Shown here one piece after another: positions 16,425 to 25,747 of a stretch of DNA of 64,000 bases. Positions within the stretch are counted from its first letter, which is position 1. Every line of letters starts with the position of its first letter. The notes below the pieces were generated by a model, which searched no databases, was not told the DNA's origin, and saw nothing but the letters and a program-made list of their open reading frames with translations. The stretch is from CAZKEW01 sp964580435 (lineage in GTDB: Bacteria; Acidobacteriota; Aminicenantia; Aminicenantales; UBA8522), in the NCBI GenBank assembly GCA_964580435.1, contig CAZOKP010000002.1, positions 27,989 to 91,988 on the forward strand, written 5' to 3'. Both the position numbers and the translations under genes were made by a program.

Positions 16425-18713
16425 TTATTCTTTGGGGCCGGGAGCGATTGCCTCCTCAACCTGATGGAACTCTTTCTCGCCTGAGCGCTTGGAATACCAA
16501 ATAGCGATGATGGAAACAATGAGGGCTGCCGCAACGAATATCGCCACTCCCCAGCTCAATTTGCGGTACTGGATGATGATGGGCGCGGCAAGCACGGAGA
16601 CGAGGTTGATGACCTTGATCATAGGATTGAGGGCCGGGCCGGACGTGTCTTTGAGCGGGTCGCCCACGGTGTCTCCCACAACGGCCGCTTTATGGCTGTC
16701 AGAGCCTTTTCCCCCATAGAGCCCGTCTTCGATAGTTTTTTTGGCGTTGTCCCAGGCGCCTCCCGAGTTGGCCATGAAGACGGCCAGAAGCTGGCCGCTG
16801 AGGATGACGCCGGCCAGGAACCCGCCCAGCGCTTCCACCTGAAGTGTCAGGCCGACGATGAGGGGCGTGAGCACGGCCAGGAGGGCCAGGCCCACCAGTT
16901 CTTTTTGAGCCGCAACCGTGCAGATGCTGACCGCTTTCTTGTAGTCAGGCTTGACTTTCCCTTCCATGAGTCCCGGGATCTTAAACTGACGGCGGACCTC
17001 CATGACGATGAGAGAAGCGGCGCGCGAGACGGCGTTGATGGTGAGGGAGGAGAAAAGCCAGGGAATAGCTCCGCCGATGAGCATCCCGATGAGGACCATA
17101 GGCATCGAGACGCGGATTCCGGTGTTGAGGAGTTGCATGGCCTCAGGAATGTTGAGTTGCGCTTGGACTTTAGTGACATCAGTCATAAAGGAGCCGAAGA
17201 GCGAAACCGCGGCGATGACGGCCGACCCGATCGCCACGCCCTTGGTGATCGCCTTCGTCGTGTTGCCAACAGCATCCAGGTCGGCCATGATCTGGCGGGC
17301 GTTTTTATCCAAACCGGCCATCTCCCCGATGCCGTTGGCATTGTCCGAGATCGGGCCGAAGGAATCCATGGCCACGTTATTGCCTGTCAGCGTCAGCATT
17401 CCGATTCCCGTCATGGCAACGCCGTAGAGGACGTAGGCAACGGGCTGACCCCAATAGATGAGAACGGCAGAAAGGATAGTGGCCGCAATAGTCAGGATGG
17501 CCCAGACTGTCGATTCCATCCCAACCGATAGGCCTGTTAGGATTACCGTGGCAGGGCCGGTGCGGGAGGACCTGGCGATTTCTTTGACCGGCGCGTGATG
17601 CGTGTCTGTGAAATGCTTGGTCAGCTCATCGATGGCGATGGCCAAGATGATCCCCGCGCCGACGGAAAGAAAGGCCCGCCATTCGTTCATATAAAAATGG
17701 GCTAAAAAGGCGAAGGCGATGAAACAGAGGGCTGCCGAAGTGTAGAAACCTCTGTTGATGCCGGCCATGGCGTTGCCTCTTTTTTCGTCTTTCTTGCCTC
17801 GGACTTGATAGGTCCCGATGATCGAGGAAAAAACCCCGATTCCCCTGACGAGCAAGGGGAAAATAATCCACTTGATTTGGCCTGTAATCTGGACGAGCGC
17901 CAACCCCAGGATCAATCCCGAAACGATGGTGACCTCATAGCTTTCGAAAATATCGGCGGCCATCCCCGCGCAGTCGCCGACATTGTCGCCGACGAGGTCA
18001 GCAATGACGGCCGCATTCCTCGGATCATCCTCTGGAATGCCAGCTTCCACCTTACCGACGAGGTCGGCTCCTACATCGGCCGCTTTTGTATAGATGCCTC
18101 CGCCAACACGCATGAACAAGGCGAGCAGAGTGCCTCCAAACCCAAACCCGAGGAGGGCATCGGGCGCAGCCTTCTGGAAGAGCATAAAAATAGCCGTGCC
18201 TCCGAGGAGGCCGAGGCCGTCTGTCAGCATTCCGGTGATCGTGCCGGCTCTGTAAGCGATCTTGAGGGCTTTGTCAAAGCTTGTCCGGGCTGCCGCCGCT
18301 ACCCTGACATTCCCTTGGATGGCCATGCGCATCCCGAACTGGCCGACCATCAAGGAAAAGAGGGCTCCCAGGACGAACGCGGCGGCCCTTCCAAAGCCGA
18401 TGACCAGTTTAACCTGGTTGGAACCTAGTTTGGAAAAACGTTCGAGCGCCTCGGCGGAGGGCGGGACGATATATACGCTAAAGAATAGCGCAGCAGTCAG
18501 CAGGATGATCAACGGCAAAATGGTTCTGAGCTGCCTGGTGAGGTAGGCCTCGGCTCCCTGTTTAATTGCTTCCCAGACTTCGATCATTTTCTGGTTCCCC
18601 TTGTCTTCGGACATGATCTGATGTCTGAGGAACAGGGCGTAAGCCAATCCCAGAAGCGCAATTCCTAAGACGGCCCATAGGGCAATGATCTCAAAAGAAG
18701 TAGCTCCTAACAT
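16425..18713 (-). CDS. hppA: Membrane-bound proton-translocating pyrophosphatase, K+-independent type
   Basis: 762 residues with about 16 membrane helices. The pyrophosphate-binding signature (GIPEDDPRNAAVIADLVGDNVGD) is near residue 215. The residue that separates subfamilies is Lys (K487 in GNTTKAITKG), with Thr three positions on. Known K+-dependent enzymes have Ala at this place, so this copy fits the K+-independent, H+-pumping class. The enzyme couples PPi hydrolysis to ion export, an energy-saving trait common in anaerobes. It has its own promoter and is monocistronic. ATG 18713 has AAGGAGTTGGTAG upstream. Confidence 0.95.
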   Translation of the reverse strand: MLGATSFEIIALWAVLGIALLGLAYALFLRHQIMSEDKGNQKMIEVWEAIKQGAEAYLTRQLRTILPLIILLTAALFFSVYIVPPSAEALERFSKLGSNQVKLVIGFGRAAAFVLGALFSLMVGQFGMRMAIQGNVRVAAAARTSFDKALKIAYRAGTITGMLTDGLGLLGGTAIFMLFQKAAPDALLGFGFGGTLLALFMRVGGGIYTKAADVGADLVGKVEAGIPEDDPRNAAVIADLVGDNVGDCAGMAADIFESYEVTIVSGLILGLALVQITGQIKWIIFPLLVRGIGVFSSIIGTYQVRGKKDEKRGNAMAGINRGFYTSAALCFIAFAFLAHFYMNEWRAFLSVGAGIILAIAIDELTKHFTDTHHAPVKEIARSSRTGPATVILTGLSVGMESTVWAILTIAATILSAVLIYWGQPVAYVLYGVAMTGIGMLTLTGNNVAMDSFGPISDNANGIGEMAGLDKNARQIMADLDAVGNTTKAITKGVAIGSAVIAAVSLFGSFMTDVTKVQAQLNIPEAMQLLNTGIRVSMPMVLIGMLIGGAIPWLFSSLTINAVSRAASLIVMEVRRQFKIPGLMEGKVKPDYKKAVSICTVAAQKELVGLALLAVLTPLIVGLTLQVEALGGFLAGVILSGQLLAVFMANSGGAWDNAKKTIEDGLYGGKGSDSHKAAVVGDTVGDPLKDTSGPALNPMIKVINLVSVLAAPIIIQYRKLSWGVAIFVAAALIVSIIAIWYSKRSGEKEFHQVEEAIAPGPKE

Positions 18714-18811
18714 CTACCAACTCCTTATGTCGTACGTATTACTATAAGCCTTTCGGCCAAGCGCGATAGAGTGTAAAGGTTTTTCCCTTTTCCGGGAAAT
18801 TTTGAACAGCT

Positions 18812-18840
18812 TGTATACCATAAAACGGGCCAAATTGCAA
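18812..18840 (-). promoter_or_regulatory. Predicted promoter of hppA
   Basis: On the minus strand: -35 TTGCAA (18835-18840), 17-bp spacer, -10 TATACA (18812-18817). The leader of about 90 nt contains a small hairpin with TTTCCC/GGGAAA arms. Confidence 0.6.
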
Positions 18841-18957
18841 AGGCTCTGAGCCAGGATGTCCTCAGAGATGCGGTCCTTGAAATCCTGAGGGGAGGCGCAG
18901 AGGTGAGAAAATAGGGCGGCCTGAAGCGTTGAAACTAAAGAAGGTCAATCAAAGGCC

Positions 18958-19335
18958 ATGAGAACGATTCGCCCAGGAAGGCCTGAGGGGCTGAGCTCAG
19001 AGCAAGCTCTCTTCCTCGCTTTGGAAGACCCCCAGACAGCCCATTTCTTGAGGACGGCGTTTGGGATCCCCGAGCAGAGGCCTGAAATTGTGACGAAGCG
19101 GAGGTTGACCAAAGCCAGGCCCTGCTCTTCCTGGCACGTGGCCATCATTGAGAAACCGCGGCCTTCGCTCAGAGCATGCCCGCCGCTCCTCAATATCGCC
19201 CATATCATGGTGGATGCCCTTGATGGTCAGATCCTGCAAAGATGGTTTCTGAAAAGCGTATTCTATGAGGAATACAGAGCCTTCATGAGACAGGTATTCT
19301 CTCTCCGTGAAGGCTGTAAGCACCAAAGCCGGTGA
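18958..19335 (+). CDS. Hypothetical protein, doubtful
   Basis: 125 residues on the plus strand in the gap between hppA and miaB; the last 53 bp overlap the 3' end of miaB tail to tail. The protein reads like a real sequence: a helical N-terminal part (EQALFLALEDPQTAHFL), then HVAIIEKPRPSL, and near the end VDALDGQILQRWFL, which resembles the strand-turn-strand ending of PepSY-like domains. Against it, there is no good ribosome site before ATG 18958 and no plus-strand promoter that I can see. No known family is assigned. Confidence 0.45.
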   Translation: MRTIRPGRPEGLSSEQALFLALEDPQTAHFLRTAFGIPEQRPEIVTKRRLTKARPCSSWHVAIIEKPRPSLRACPPLLNIAHIMVDALDGQILQRWFLKSVFYEEYRAFMRQVFSLREGCKHQSR

Positions 19336-20611
19336 TCCGGACATCGACGAATGTTCCCACGCGGTCGTCCGGAGATGAGAAATTAACCACTTCATATCCT
19401 TCGTTCCGGCCGGAATACAGATGGGGCGTCCTCTTGGCCAAGCCCAAACATAGGACTTTTATAACGCTGCCCACTCGGCGGCCGTGATCTTCGAGTTGAA
19501 TTTGTTTTTGGAGCGCCTGGACCTCAGCGAGCCTTTTTCTTTTTTCTTCAGGGGGAATATCGTCTTTAAGCTCTGACGCCCGGGTCAGAGGCCGGGGAGA
19601 GTAGCGGAAGGAAAAAATATTGGCAAAGCGGACCTGACGCAGGACGGCGAGACTCTCCTCGAAGTCCTTTTCTGACTCACCGGGGAATCCGACGATAATG
19701 TCCGTGCTTAAGCTGATCTCCGGAATGAGTCGGCGGAGAAAGGCGATTTTTCCCAGGTATTCTTCCTGGGTATAATCTCTTTTCATTCTCTTCAAAACAG
19801 ATGTCGCCCCGGACTGAAGCGGAAGATGCAGCTGGCGGCAGATTTTTTTTGCTGCCTGCATCGTCTCGGCGATCTCAAGAGTGAAATTTTTCGGATGAGA
19901 TGTCAGAAAACGGATCCACTCGATCCCCTCCACACGGCTCGTCTCCCGGAGCAGCTCAGGAAAGCTCCTGCCGGATTGCGGGTCCCTGTAGGAGTTGACG
20001 TTCTGGCCCAGGAGCTGAATCTCCTTGAACCCTTTTCTGCAGAGATCTGCGATCTCCTCAATAATCGAGGGAAGCGGGCGGTATTTTTCACGTCCCCGAG
20101 TAAAGGGGACGATACAGTAAGCGCAGAAGTTATCACAGCCTTCCATGACAGGGACAAAAGCGCTGAGGTTGCTTTCGCGGAGGACGAGGTCCGACGGCGT
20201 TTCATGCCACCCCGCTGACCAGGTGGTCGAGATGTGCTTCTCGGCCGGGCTTTTCCGGAGAATGTCGGGAAGCTCTCCGTAGTTGTCCGGACCGAGGACA
20301 AAATCTACGCTATACTTTTTTTCCAGGAGCTCAAGTCCTCGAAGTTGAGCCACGCAGCCCACGACCCCCACCTGAACGGGCTTCTTTTTTTTGATCTGGG
20401 TCAGCCTTCCGATATAGGAAAAGAGCTTTTCTTCGGCTTTTTTCCGGACGGCGCAGGTGTTGACGATGATGAGGTCGCTGTCTTCAGGCCGGGCGGCTTT
20501 TGTCGCCCCGGCCCGACAGAGGATACCGGCGATGCGTTCGGAGTCGCTCTCGTTCATCTGGCAGCCGAATGTCTGAACGAAAAAAGTTAGGTTCTTAAGC
20601 TCGCCGGACAT
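19283..20611 (-). CDS. miaB: tRNA-2-methylthio-N6-dimethylallyladenosine synthase
   Basis: 442 residues. UPF0004 domain with cluster ligands C17, C53 and C86; radical SAM motif C159-x3-C163-x2-C166 (CDNFCAYC) followed by the MiaB signature VPFTRGREKYRP; C-terminal TRAM domain. It adds the methylthio group to i6A37 of tRNAs. The FTRGREKxR wording fits MiaB better than MtaB or RimO. The ATG follows the stop of the C_GCAxxG gene directly (TAAATG), so the genes are coupled. Confidence 0.95.
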   Translation of the reverse strand: MSGELKNLTFFVQTFGCQMNESDSERIAGILCRAGATKAARPEDSDLIIVNTCAVRKKAEEKLFSYIGRLTQIKKKKPVQVGVVGCVAQLRGLELLEKKYSVDFVLGPDNYGELPDILRKSPAEKHISTTWSAGWHETPSDLVLRESNLSAFVPVMEGCDNFCAYCIVPFTRGREKYRPLPSIIEEIADLCRKGFKEIQLLGQNVNSYRDPQSGRSFPELLRETSRVEGIEWIRFLTSHPKNFTLEIAETMQAAKKICRQLHLPLQSGATSVLKRMKRDYTQEEYLGKIAFLRRLIPEISLSTDIIVGFPGESEKDFEESLAVLRQVRFANIFSFRYSPRPLTRASELKDDIPPEEKRKRLAEVQALQKQIQLEDHGRRVGSVIKVLCLGLAKRTPHLYSGRNEGYEVVNFSSPDDRVGTFVDVRITGFGAYSLHGERIPVS

Positions 20612-21046
20612 TTATAGAATTTGCTCCAATATTTCGACGGCATCCTGGACATACTTGGAGCAGAGGTTCTCAAAGACGCCGCGCTCGACAGCTTGTTTGT
20701 GCCCCTCGGCCGTGCCGAGGTCGACGCCGATGAGCTCGCGGCAGACGATGGACCCGTAGCGGGCTTTGAACTCACGGATAAAATCGTGGACGAGGGCGTA
20801 TGTTTTCTCTCTGGCCTCTTCGTCTTCGGGCCGTGTCCTTCCATACTTGAGTCCGATCGCTAGGAAGGCGCCCGTGACGGCTCCGCAAGTCAATCCCATC
20901 CGGGCGATTCCCCCTCCGAAGGGCTGGGCGATCTTGAGAGCTTTTTGCGGGTCGAGCTCAAGAACTTCGCTGAAGGCGGAAAAAACAGCCTGGGAACAGC
21001 TGAATCCTTGTTTAAACCTTGCTGCGGCGAGCTGAGCTCGGCTCAT
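20612..21046 (-). CDS. C_GCAxxG_C_C family redox-type protein
   Basis: 144 residues with the family cysteines: C in GFSCSQAV (near residue 17), CGAVTG near residue 54, and later CRELIG and LCSKYV. This is the TIGR01909/C_GCAxxG_C_C pattern of small, presumably metal- or disulfide-binding proteins found mostly in anaerobes. The function is not known. The start overlaps the end of recN by 35 bp and the stop abuts the miaB start, so it is inside a tightly packed operon. Confidence 0.88.
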   Translation of the reverse strand: MSRAQLAAARFKQGFSCSQAVFSAFSEVLELDPQKALKIAQPFGGGIARMGLTCGAVTGAFLAIGLKYGRTRPEDEEAREKTYALVHDFIREFKARYGSIVCRELIGVDLGTAEGHKQAVERGVFENLCSKYVQDAVEILEQIL

Positions 21047-22742
21047 TTGACGTCTTTCCTTTCTCCCCTTTTAAATTATGGAGAAGCATCTCCCTGGCAT
21101 TCTGGAGCGACGTGGGGGTGATGCGGCTTCCCGAGAGGAGACGGGAGATCTCTTGGACTCTCTCCTCGAACTCCAGCTCCTTGACCGTTGTGTACGTTCT
21201 CCCTTTGCCCATCATCTTATCGATCCTGTATTGATGCGGGGCGAAAGAGGCGATCTGGGGCAAATGCGTGATGCAGATGACCTGATGCCGCTTGGAGAGT
21301 CCACGGAGTTTTTCGGCGATGCACTCCGCCGTCTTCCCCCCGATACCGGAATCGATCTCATCGAAGATGAGGGTTCTCGATCCGCCCTTTTCCTTGTCGA
21401 TGGTTTTCAGGGCAAGCATGATCCTGGAGAGCTCACCTCCGGAAGCGATTTTTCGCAAAGGCCTGAGTTCCTCACCCGGGTTGGGGCTGATCAGAAACTC
21501 GACATCATCCAACCCGGAATCCCGGGCCTTTTCTATTTCGAGCAGCGCCGGCGACTCGGTCTCAATCTTGACGCGAAACCGCGCTTTTTTCATTCCAAGG
21601 AGCGCGATCTCCTTTTCCAGCTGCGTCTCCAAATGTCTTGCGCCTTCCGTGCGCAACCGGCTGAGCGTCTCCGCTTTTGTCCGGTACTCGGAAAAGGTTT
21701 GACTTATCTCTTTGGCAAGGTCAGCCAGTTTCTCCTCGCTTTGGAGAAGGTCGGCGTGCTCATTTTTGATTTTGGCCAGGTAAAGGAGAACGTCCTCGAC
21801 GCTTTGGCCGTATTTTCTTCTCAGCTTTTCGATCAGGCTAAGCCTTCCCTCGAGCTCCTCCAGCCTTTCCGGTCCAAGATTCTGTTTTTCCTTGAACTTG
21901 ATCAGGGAATCAGAGAGCTCCCGGACGGCAATGGCAGATTGATTTATCGACTCATCAAAAGCCTGAAATCCGGGGTCAAAGCGGCTGAGCTCGCGGACGG
22001 CTTCTCCGAGTTTCAGGAGAAGGGCCGAGATGGAATATTCCTGAATGTAGGATAAATCCAGGGCTTTTTCGACGAGACCCGCGATCTTCTCGGCGTTTCT
22101 GAGCATGTTCCTCTCGGCCAGGAGTTCCTCCCATTCTCCTGGCCTGAGGTTGCTGTTTTGGATCTCCTTGATCTGGAAGCTCAGGAAATCGAGGCGCTGC
22201 TCTCTTTCCCTTTTTCTCGTCTCCAGCTCGTTTTTTTGCCGGAGGAGATAGCGGAGTTTTTGAGCCAGGCCGGCTGTTTCCTCTCTCGTCTCGACCAGGC
22301 CGAGATACTGGTCGAGATATTGGAGATGAGTTTCGAGCTGCAGAAGAAAGACATGGTCGTTCTGACCGTAGATATCGATAAGGGACGGGCTGATCTCTTT
22401 CAATCGCTTTATAGGGACGAGCACGCCGTTAATATAAGCCTTCCCGGAGCCTTCCTGAGAGACCTGCCTCTGGAGGAGGATTTCGCCTTCATCAAGGAAG
22501 GCGGATTCTCCTGATGTCCGCTTTTCCTGGGGGACGCGGAAGATAGCTTCGATGACGGCCTCCCGCATTCCCGTTCGGATCATCTCCGGCGATGCTTTTT
22601 CCCCGAGGACAAGCTTGATCCCGTCGATGATGACCGATTTTCCCGCTCCAGTCTCCCCGGTGAGGATAGAAAACCCTTCTTTAAAGTCCAACTCCATGTT
22701 TTCTATAGTGGCCAGGTTTTTGATGCGGAGAGAATGGATCAT
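21012..22742 (-). CDS. recN: DNA repair protein RecN
   Basis: 576 residues from ATG 22742 (AAAGGGA upstream; a longer reading would overlap the subtilase stop). SMC-like ATPase: Walker A GETGAGKS at 29-36, a long coiled coil, and a C-terminal signature and Walker B with LIFDEIDSGIGG. RecN acts in double-strand break repair. It starts 7 bp after the subtilase gene and overlaps the next gene. Confidence 0.95.
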   Translation of the reverse strand: MIHSLRIKNLATIENMELDFKEGFSILTGETGAGKSVIIDGIKLVLGEKASPEMIRTGMREAVIEAIFRVPQEKRTSGESAFLDEGEILLQRQVSQEGSGKAYINGVLVPIKRLKEISPSLIDIYGQNDHVFLLQLETHLQYLDQYLGLVETREETAGLAQKLRYLLRQKNELETRKREREQRLDFLSFQIKEIQNSNLRPGEWEELLAERNMLRNAEKIAGLVEKALDLSYIQEYSISALLLKLGEAVRELSRFDPGFQAFDESINQSAIAVRELSDSLIKFKEKQNLGPERLEELEGRLSLIEKLRRKYGQSVEDVLLYLAKIKNEHADLLQSEEKLADLAKEISQTFSEYRTKAETLSRLRTEGARHLETQLEKEIALLGMKKARFRVKIETESPALLEIEKARDSGLDDVEFLISPNPGEELRPLRKIASGGELSRIMLALKTIDKEKGGSRTLIFDEIDSGIGGKTAECIAEKLRGLSKRHQVICITHLPQIASFAPHQYRIDKMMGKGRTYTTVKELEFEERVQEISRLLSGSRITPTSLQNAREMLLHNLKGEKGKTSNEPSSARRSKV

Positions 22743-22749
22743 TCCCTTT

Positions 22750-24120
22750 TCATTTGGATATCTTGATCGGGACAAGAGCTTTTTCCATGTTGATCCGGCC
22801 GTACCCGATAAAATCGTCTTTCCCTTTATTCTCGGCGGAGTTCACGTCATCCGCCGTATAGCGGATAATATCCATGACTTGGTCGGCCGTCAACCAAGGT
22901 TTGACACTCTTGAGCAATGCCGCCATCCCGGCGATATGAGGGGCGGAAGCGGATGTCCCCGAGCCCAAGGCATAAGGGATTTCTCCAGGGTACCCTTGGC
23001 TTGGCCAAAACCAGGTCGGCACAAGACCGATGACGTTCTCGCCCGGCGCAGCGACGTCCACCTCTGGACCGGAATTCGACCAGGACATCCGGACATCATT
23101 ATAATCCGTTGCCGCCACAGCCAGGCAATACTCGTCATAGGCGGCGGGATAAAGAACGGAGTCCCCCTCATTTCCGGCAGAAGCGGCGATGACGATGCCT
23201 TTGTCATGGGCGTACTGCAGGGCATCCCGCAGGGAATCTGAGGAATCCTCACCTCCCAGGCTGATACTGATCACATCAGCGCCGTTGTCCGCCGCCCAGA
23301 TGATGGCCTCGACGAGCCAGCTGTAGTCGCCCTCGCCATTCTCGTCGATGACCTTAATTGGAAGGATCCTGCAATTCCAGGCCACTCCCGCCACTCCCTC
23401 GTTATTATCGGTGTCGGCTGCTGCGATCCCGGCCACGAATGTTCCATGGCCGACGTCATCTGTGGCATCAAAATCGTTGTTGACGAAATCGCGGCCACGG
23501 GAGACGACCTTGTTTCTCAAGTCAGGATGGGAGAAATCGACGCCCGAATCGATCGAGGCGATAATGTCATCGGCGCTTCCCTTGGTCTCCACCCAGGCGG
23601 TCGTGGCTTTGATATCGGCGCCGGCCTTTCCCCCGGGTGCGCCCGGAATCCCGAGCTCCTGTCCGGTGTTCAGGAGGGCATACTGGACTCTGAAAAGCGG
23701 ATCGTTGGGGGGTAGGGCGATACGGGCGATGAAATTGGGCTCAGCGTATTCGACGTCCGGATTTTGATTCAACGCATAGACCATCTCTTCCACCGTGATA
23801 TTTTTGGGAATCCTGAGCTGATAGACCTCGAGCCGCGGTATTTTCTTGATCTTTTTCGAGGAATAGGCCGCTACGGCGGCATCAATGAGCTGGTTCTGAA
23901 GGGTTGGCTTGAACTTGACCAGGACTTGCCCGGGAACGTAGCGGGGCCCTTGGATATGAAAAGGCCGGCCTCCGTTGAGACTCCGTATTTCCCGAGGCCG
24001 GAAGCGAGTCTCCCTTTGCCGACCTCTCTCCACCTTCTGTCTTTGGAAACTGAAGGCCGTAACAATCAGGCATAAGAGAAGCAGAAAAAAAGCTATTTTC
24101 TTTGTTGTTAAGATTTTCAT
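22750..24120 (-). CDS. Secreted subtilisin-like serine protease (S8)
   Basis: 456 residues from ATG 24120, which opens a clear signal peptide (MKILTTKKIA then a hydrophobic run). An inhibitor-like propeptide (VPGQVLVKFKP to about residue 130) precedes the catalytic domain. Triad D191 (IASIDSGVDFSHPDL), H225 (GHGTFVAGI) and S390 (GTSASAPH), with oxyanion N317 (SAGNEGD), are all present, so the enzyme should be active. It resembles thermitase/fervidolysin-type subtilases. It is 7 bp upstream of recN and 17 bp downstream of a beta-barrel gene. Confidence 0.93.
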   Translation of the reverse strand: MKILTTKKIAFFLLLLCLIVTAFSFQRQKVERGRQRETRFRPREIRSLNGGRPFHIQGPRYVPGQVLVKFKPTLQNQLIDAAVAAYSSKKIKKIPRLEVYQLRIPKNITVEEMVYALNQNPDVEYAEPNFIARIALPPNDPLFRVQYALLNTGQELGIPGAPGGKAGADIKATTAWVETKGSADDIIASIDSGVDFSHPDLRNKVVSRGRDFVNNDFDATDDVGHGTFVAGIAAADTDNNEGVAGVAWNCRILPIKVIDENGEGDYSWLVEAIIWAADNGADVISISLGGEDSSDSLRDALQYAHDKGIVIAASAGNEGDSVLYPAAYDEYCLAVAATDYNDVRMSWSNSGPEVDVAAPGENVIGLVPTWFWPSQGYPGEIPYALGSGTSASAPHIAGMAALLKSVKPWLTADQVMDIIRYTADDVNSAENKGKDDFIGYGRINMEKALVPIKISK

Positions 24121-24137
24121 CCTATCCTCCGCCGCCC

Positions 24138-24920
24138 TTAAAAAGAGATGAGCGCTTTGACCATGGCCGAATAATCGACACCGCCCTGGTAGGGATAAAA
24201 GCCTGCCTCGCCTTTGATTTGGAACTTGGCGGAGACGTCGATAATGGCTCCGAGAGCCATCCCGAAGAGGCTTTTTCCCCGGAGATCTTTTTTCTCTTCT
24301 CCGCTGAGAGTCTGGATCGTCTCTTTCATGGTAAACGTCCCCCAGAGATAATCCAAACTTGGATAAAGATAAGGGCTGAAACCCTTCCACCCTCTATAAA
24401 TAAATTGCGGTCCTATGGAGGCGTGCATCCAAGTCGGTTTTCCTTCGACTGTGCCGGAAACGACCAGCCCGGGGACGTTCCATTTTTTATTGGCCCCCAG
24501 GCAAGCCAGAAATTGACCAACGATATCGATGCCGAAATGCAGTCCGGAAAGGAGACGTCCGTTGAACTCGCCTCCCAAAACATAGCCGTTGATCCCTCCG
24601 CCTTCAAAGTCGATAGAAATAGGGAGCTTGTTGAACGCCACGTTATCGAACGCCGAGGAGGAATAGCCGAGGATGGCGGCCAGGGAGAAGCCCGGCCGGA
24701 ATTCGATTTCCAGGACGAGGCTGCCGGTAGAAGACGTGAGTTTGGAGGTCGTTTCGTCATTAGACCAGCTAACGGTCCGGGAAAAATAATCAAAACGCAG
24801 TCCCGGCTTGAAATGGGCTGATGACGCGGTCTTGGGGCGAGTCTGAGCGATGGCTAGCGGGGCAGTGAATAGATAGAGGACGAGGAAAAAAACGGTCAGC
24901 CAGCGCGGACTTTTTTTCAT
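24138..24920 (-). CDS. Exported beta-barrel protein, probable outer-membrane
   Basis: 260 residues from ATG 24920 (GGAGGTTTTC upstream). Signal peptide of about 25 residues ending in AIAQ. The rest is alternating amphipathic strands with Gly and aromatic residues (FKPGLRFDYF, SLVLEIEFRPGFSLA), ending VKALISF. It fits an outer-membrane-beta-barrel family protein of 8 to 12 strands. No substrate is suggested. It lies between the BamD-like gene (10 bp) and the subtilase (17 bp), all in one operon. Confidence 0.75.
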   Translation of the reverse strand: MKKSPRWLTVFFLVLYLFTAPLAIAQTRPKTASSAHFKPGLRFDYFSRTVSWSNDETTSKLTSSTGSLVLEIEFRPGFSLAAILGYSSSAFDNVAFNKLPISIDFEGGGINGYVLGGEFNGRLLSGLHFGIDIVGQFLACLGANKKWNVPGLVVSGTVEGKPTWMHASIGPQFIYRGWKGFSPYLYPSLDYLWGTFTMKETIQTLSGEEKKDLRGKSLFGMALGAIIDVSAKFQIKGEAGFYPYQGGVDYSAMVKALISF

Positions 24921-24930
24921 GAAAACCTCC

Positions 24931-25731
24931 CTATTCCTTTGGCTTGGGGGTGTTTTTTTCGATCTCACGCAGTCTCTCCTGGGCTTTCTTGGCATATTTG
25001 CTGGTCGGATAATCTGAGACGAGTTTCATAAAATAGGGGACGCTCTCGCTTGTTTTTCCCCATTTATAGTAGGAATCAGCCAAATAGAAATAGACCTCAT
25101 CCATCTTGGCGTAGGTGGGATAATTAGTCAGGATCTCCGTTAATCGGCTCGTGGACGCCTTAAAAGCATAGCTCTTGTAATAGAATAGGCCGATCAGGAA
25201 ATCTTGAGTGGACAACCTTTCCTCACATTCGTTGATTTTTTCCTGGGCCAGCTTAGCTTCTTCGCTCAGCGGATAGTTAGTGACGACCTTTTTGAATTCT
25301 GCGAGAGCCTGGTTCGTCTTGGTCTGGTCCCGGCCAGGCTTCAGGGCATTCTTGAAGGAAGCCATGCCGATCTGGTACTGAGCGTACGAAGCGGAGGGGC
25401 TGTAGGGATAAAGGGTGATAAACTCTCTGTATTCTGAGGCAGCAAGAATCATGCTGCCTTCATCCTTTTTTTGAAAATAGGAATCGGCGATGGCCAGCTT
25501 GGCCCTCTGAGCATAGAAACTCTTGGGAAAAGAATCGATCACCTGACGAAAATAAAGAAGCGCTTTTTCAGGGTCTTTTTTCATATAGGACTGACCGGCT
25601 TTGAAAAGAGCTTCGTCCGAGGATGCGATCGCAGGGTCGATGGCGACCTTTTTTGCCTTACAGTTCCAGAGGGAGAGGCCGCAAAGAAAGGCGATAAGAA
25701 CGACGAAGACGACTTTTTTCATAGCGCTCAT
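24931..25731 (-). CDS. bamD: BamD-like tetratricopeptide lipoprotein
   Basis: 266 residues from ATG 25731 (GAGG six bases upstream; ATG 25722 is the in-frame alternative MKKVVF). The signal peptide ends at a Cys near residue 23 (LWNCKAKK), a loose lipobox. Five TPR-like repeats follow (KDPEKALLYFRQVIDSFPKS, LAASEYREFITLYPYS and so on), as in BamD/YfiO, the lipoprotein of the outer-membrane protein assembly machine. It is followed by an outer-membrane barrel gene. Other TPR lipoproteins cannot be excluded. Confidence 0.85.
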   Translation of the reverse strand: MSAMKKVVFVVLIAFLCGLSLWNCKAKKVAIDPAIASSDEALFKAGQSYMKKDPEKALLYFRQVIDSFPKSFYAQRAKLAIADSYFQKKDEGSMILAASEYREFITLYPYSPSASYAQYQIGMASFKNALKPGRDQTKTNQALAEFKKVVTNYPLSEEAKLAQEKINECEERLSTQDFLIGLFYYKSYAFKASTSRLTEILTNYPTYAKMDEVYFYLADSYYKWGKTSESVPYFMKLVSDYPTSKYAKKAQERLREIEKNTPKPKE

Positions 25732-25747
25732 TCCTGTCCTCGTTAGG

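Noticed and set aside
16094..16504. Open frames through repeat copy 1
   Set aside because: Frames on both strands cross the nested inverted repeats. Similar peptides appear in copy 2 only because the DNA is repeated, and frames are not kept between the copies.
16692..17531. Plus-strand open frame opposite hppA
   Set aside because: It is an antisense shadow of the pyrophosphatase, rich in His/Asp/Arg with no hydrophobic core.
24121..24390. N-terminal extension of the subtilase
   Set aside because: It would overlap the barrel gene on the same strand and hides the clear signal peptide that begins at ATG 24120.
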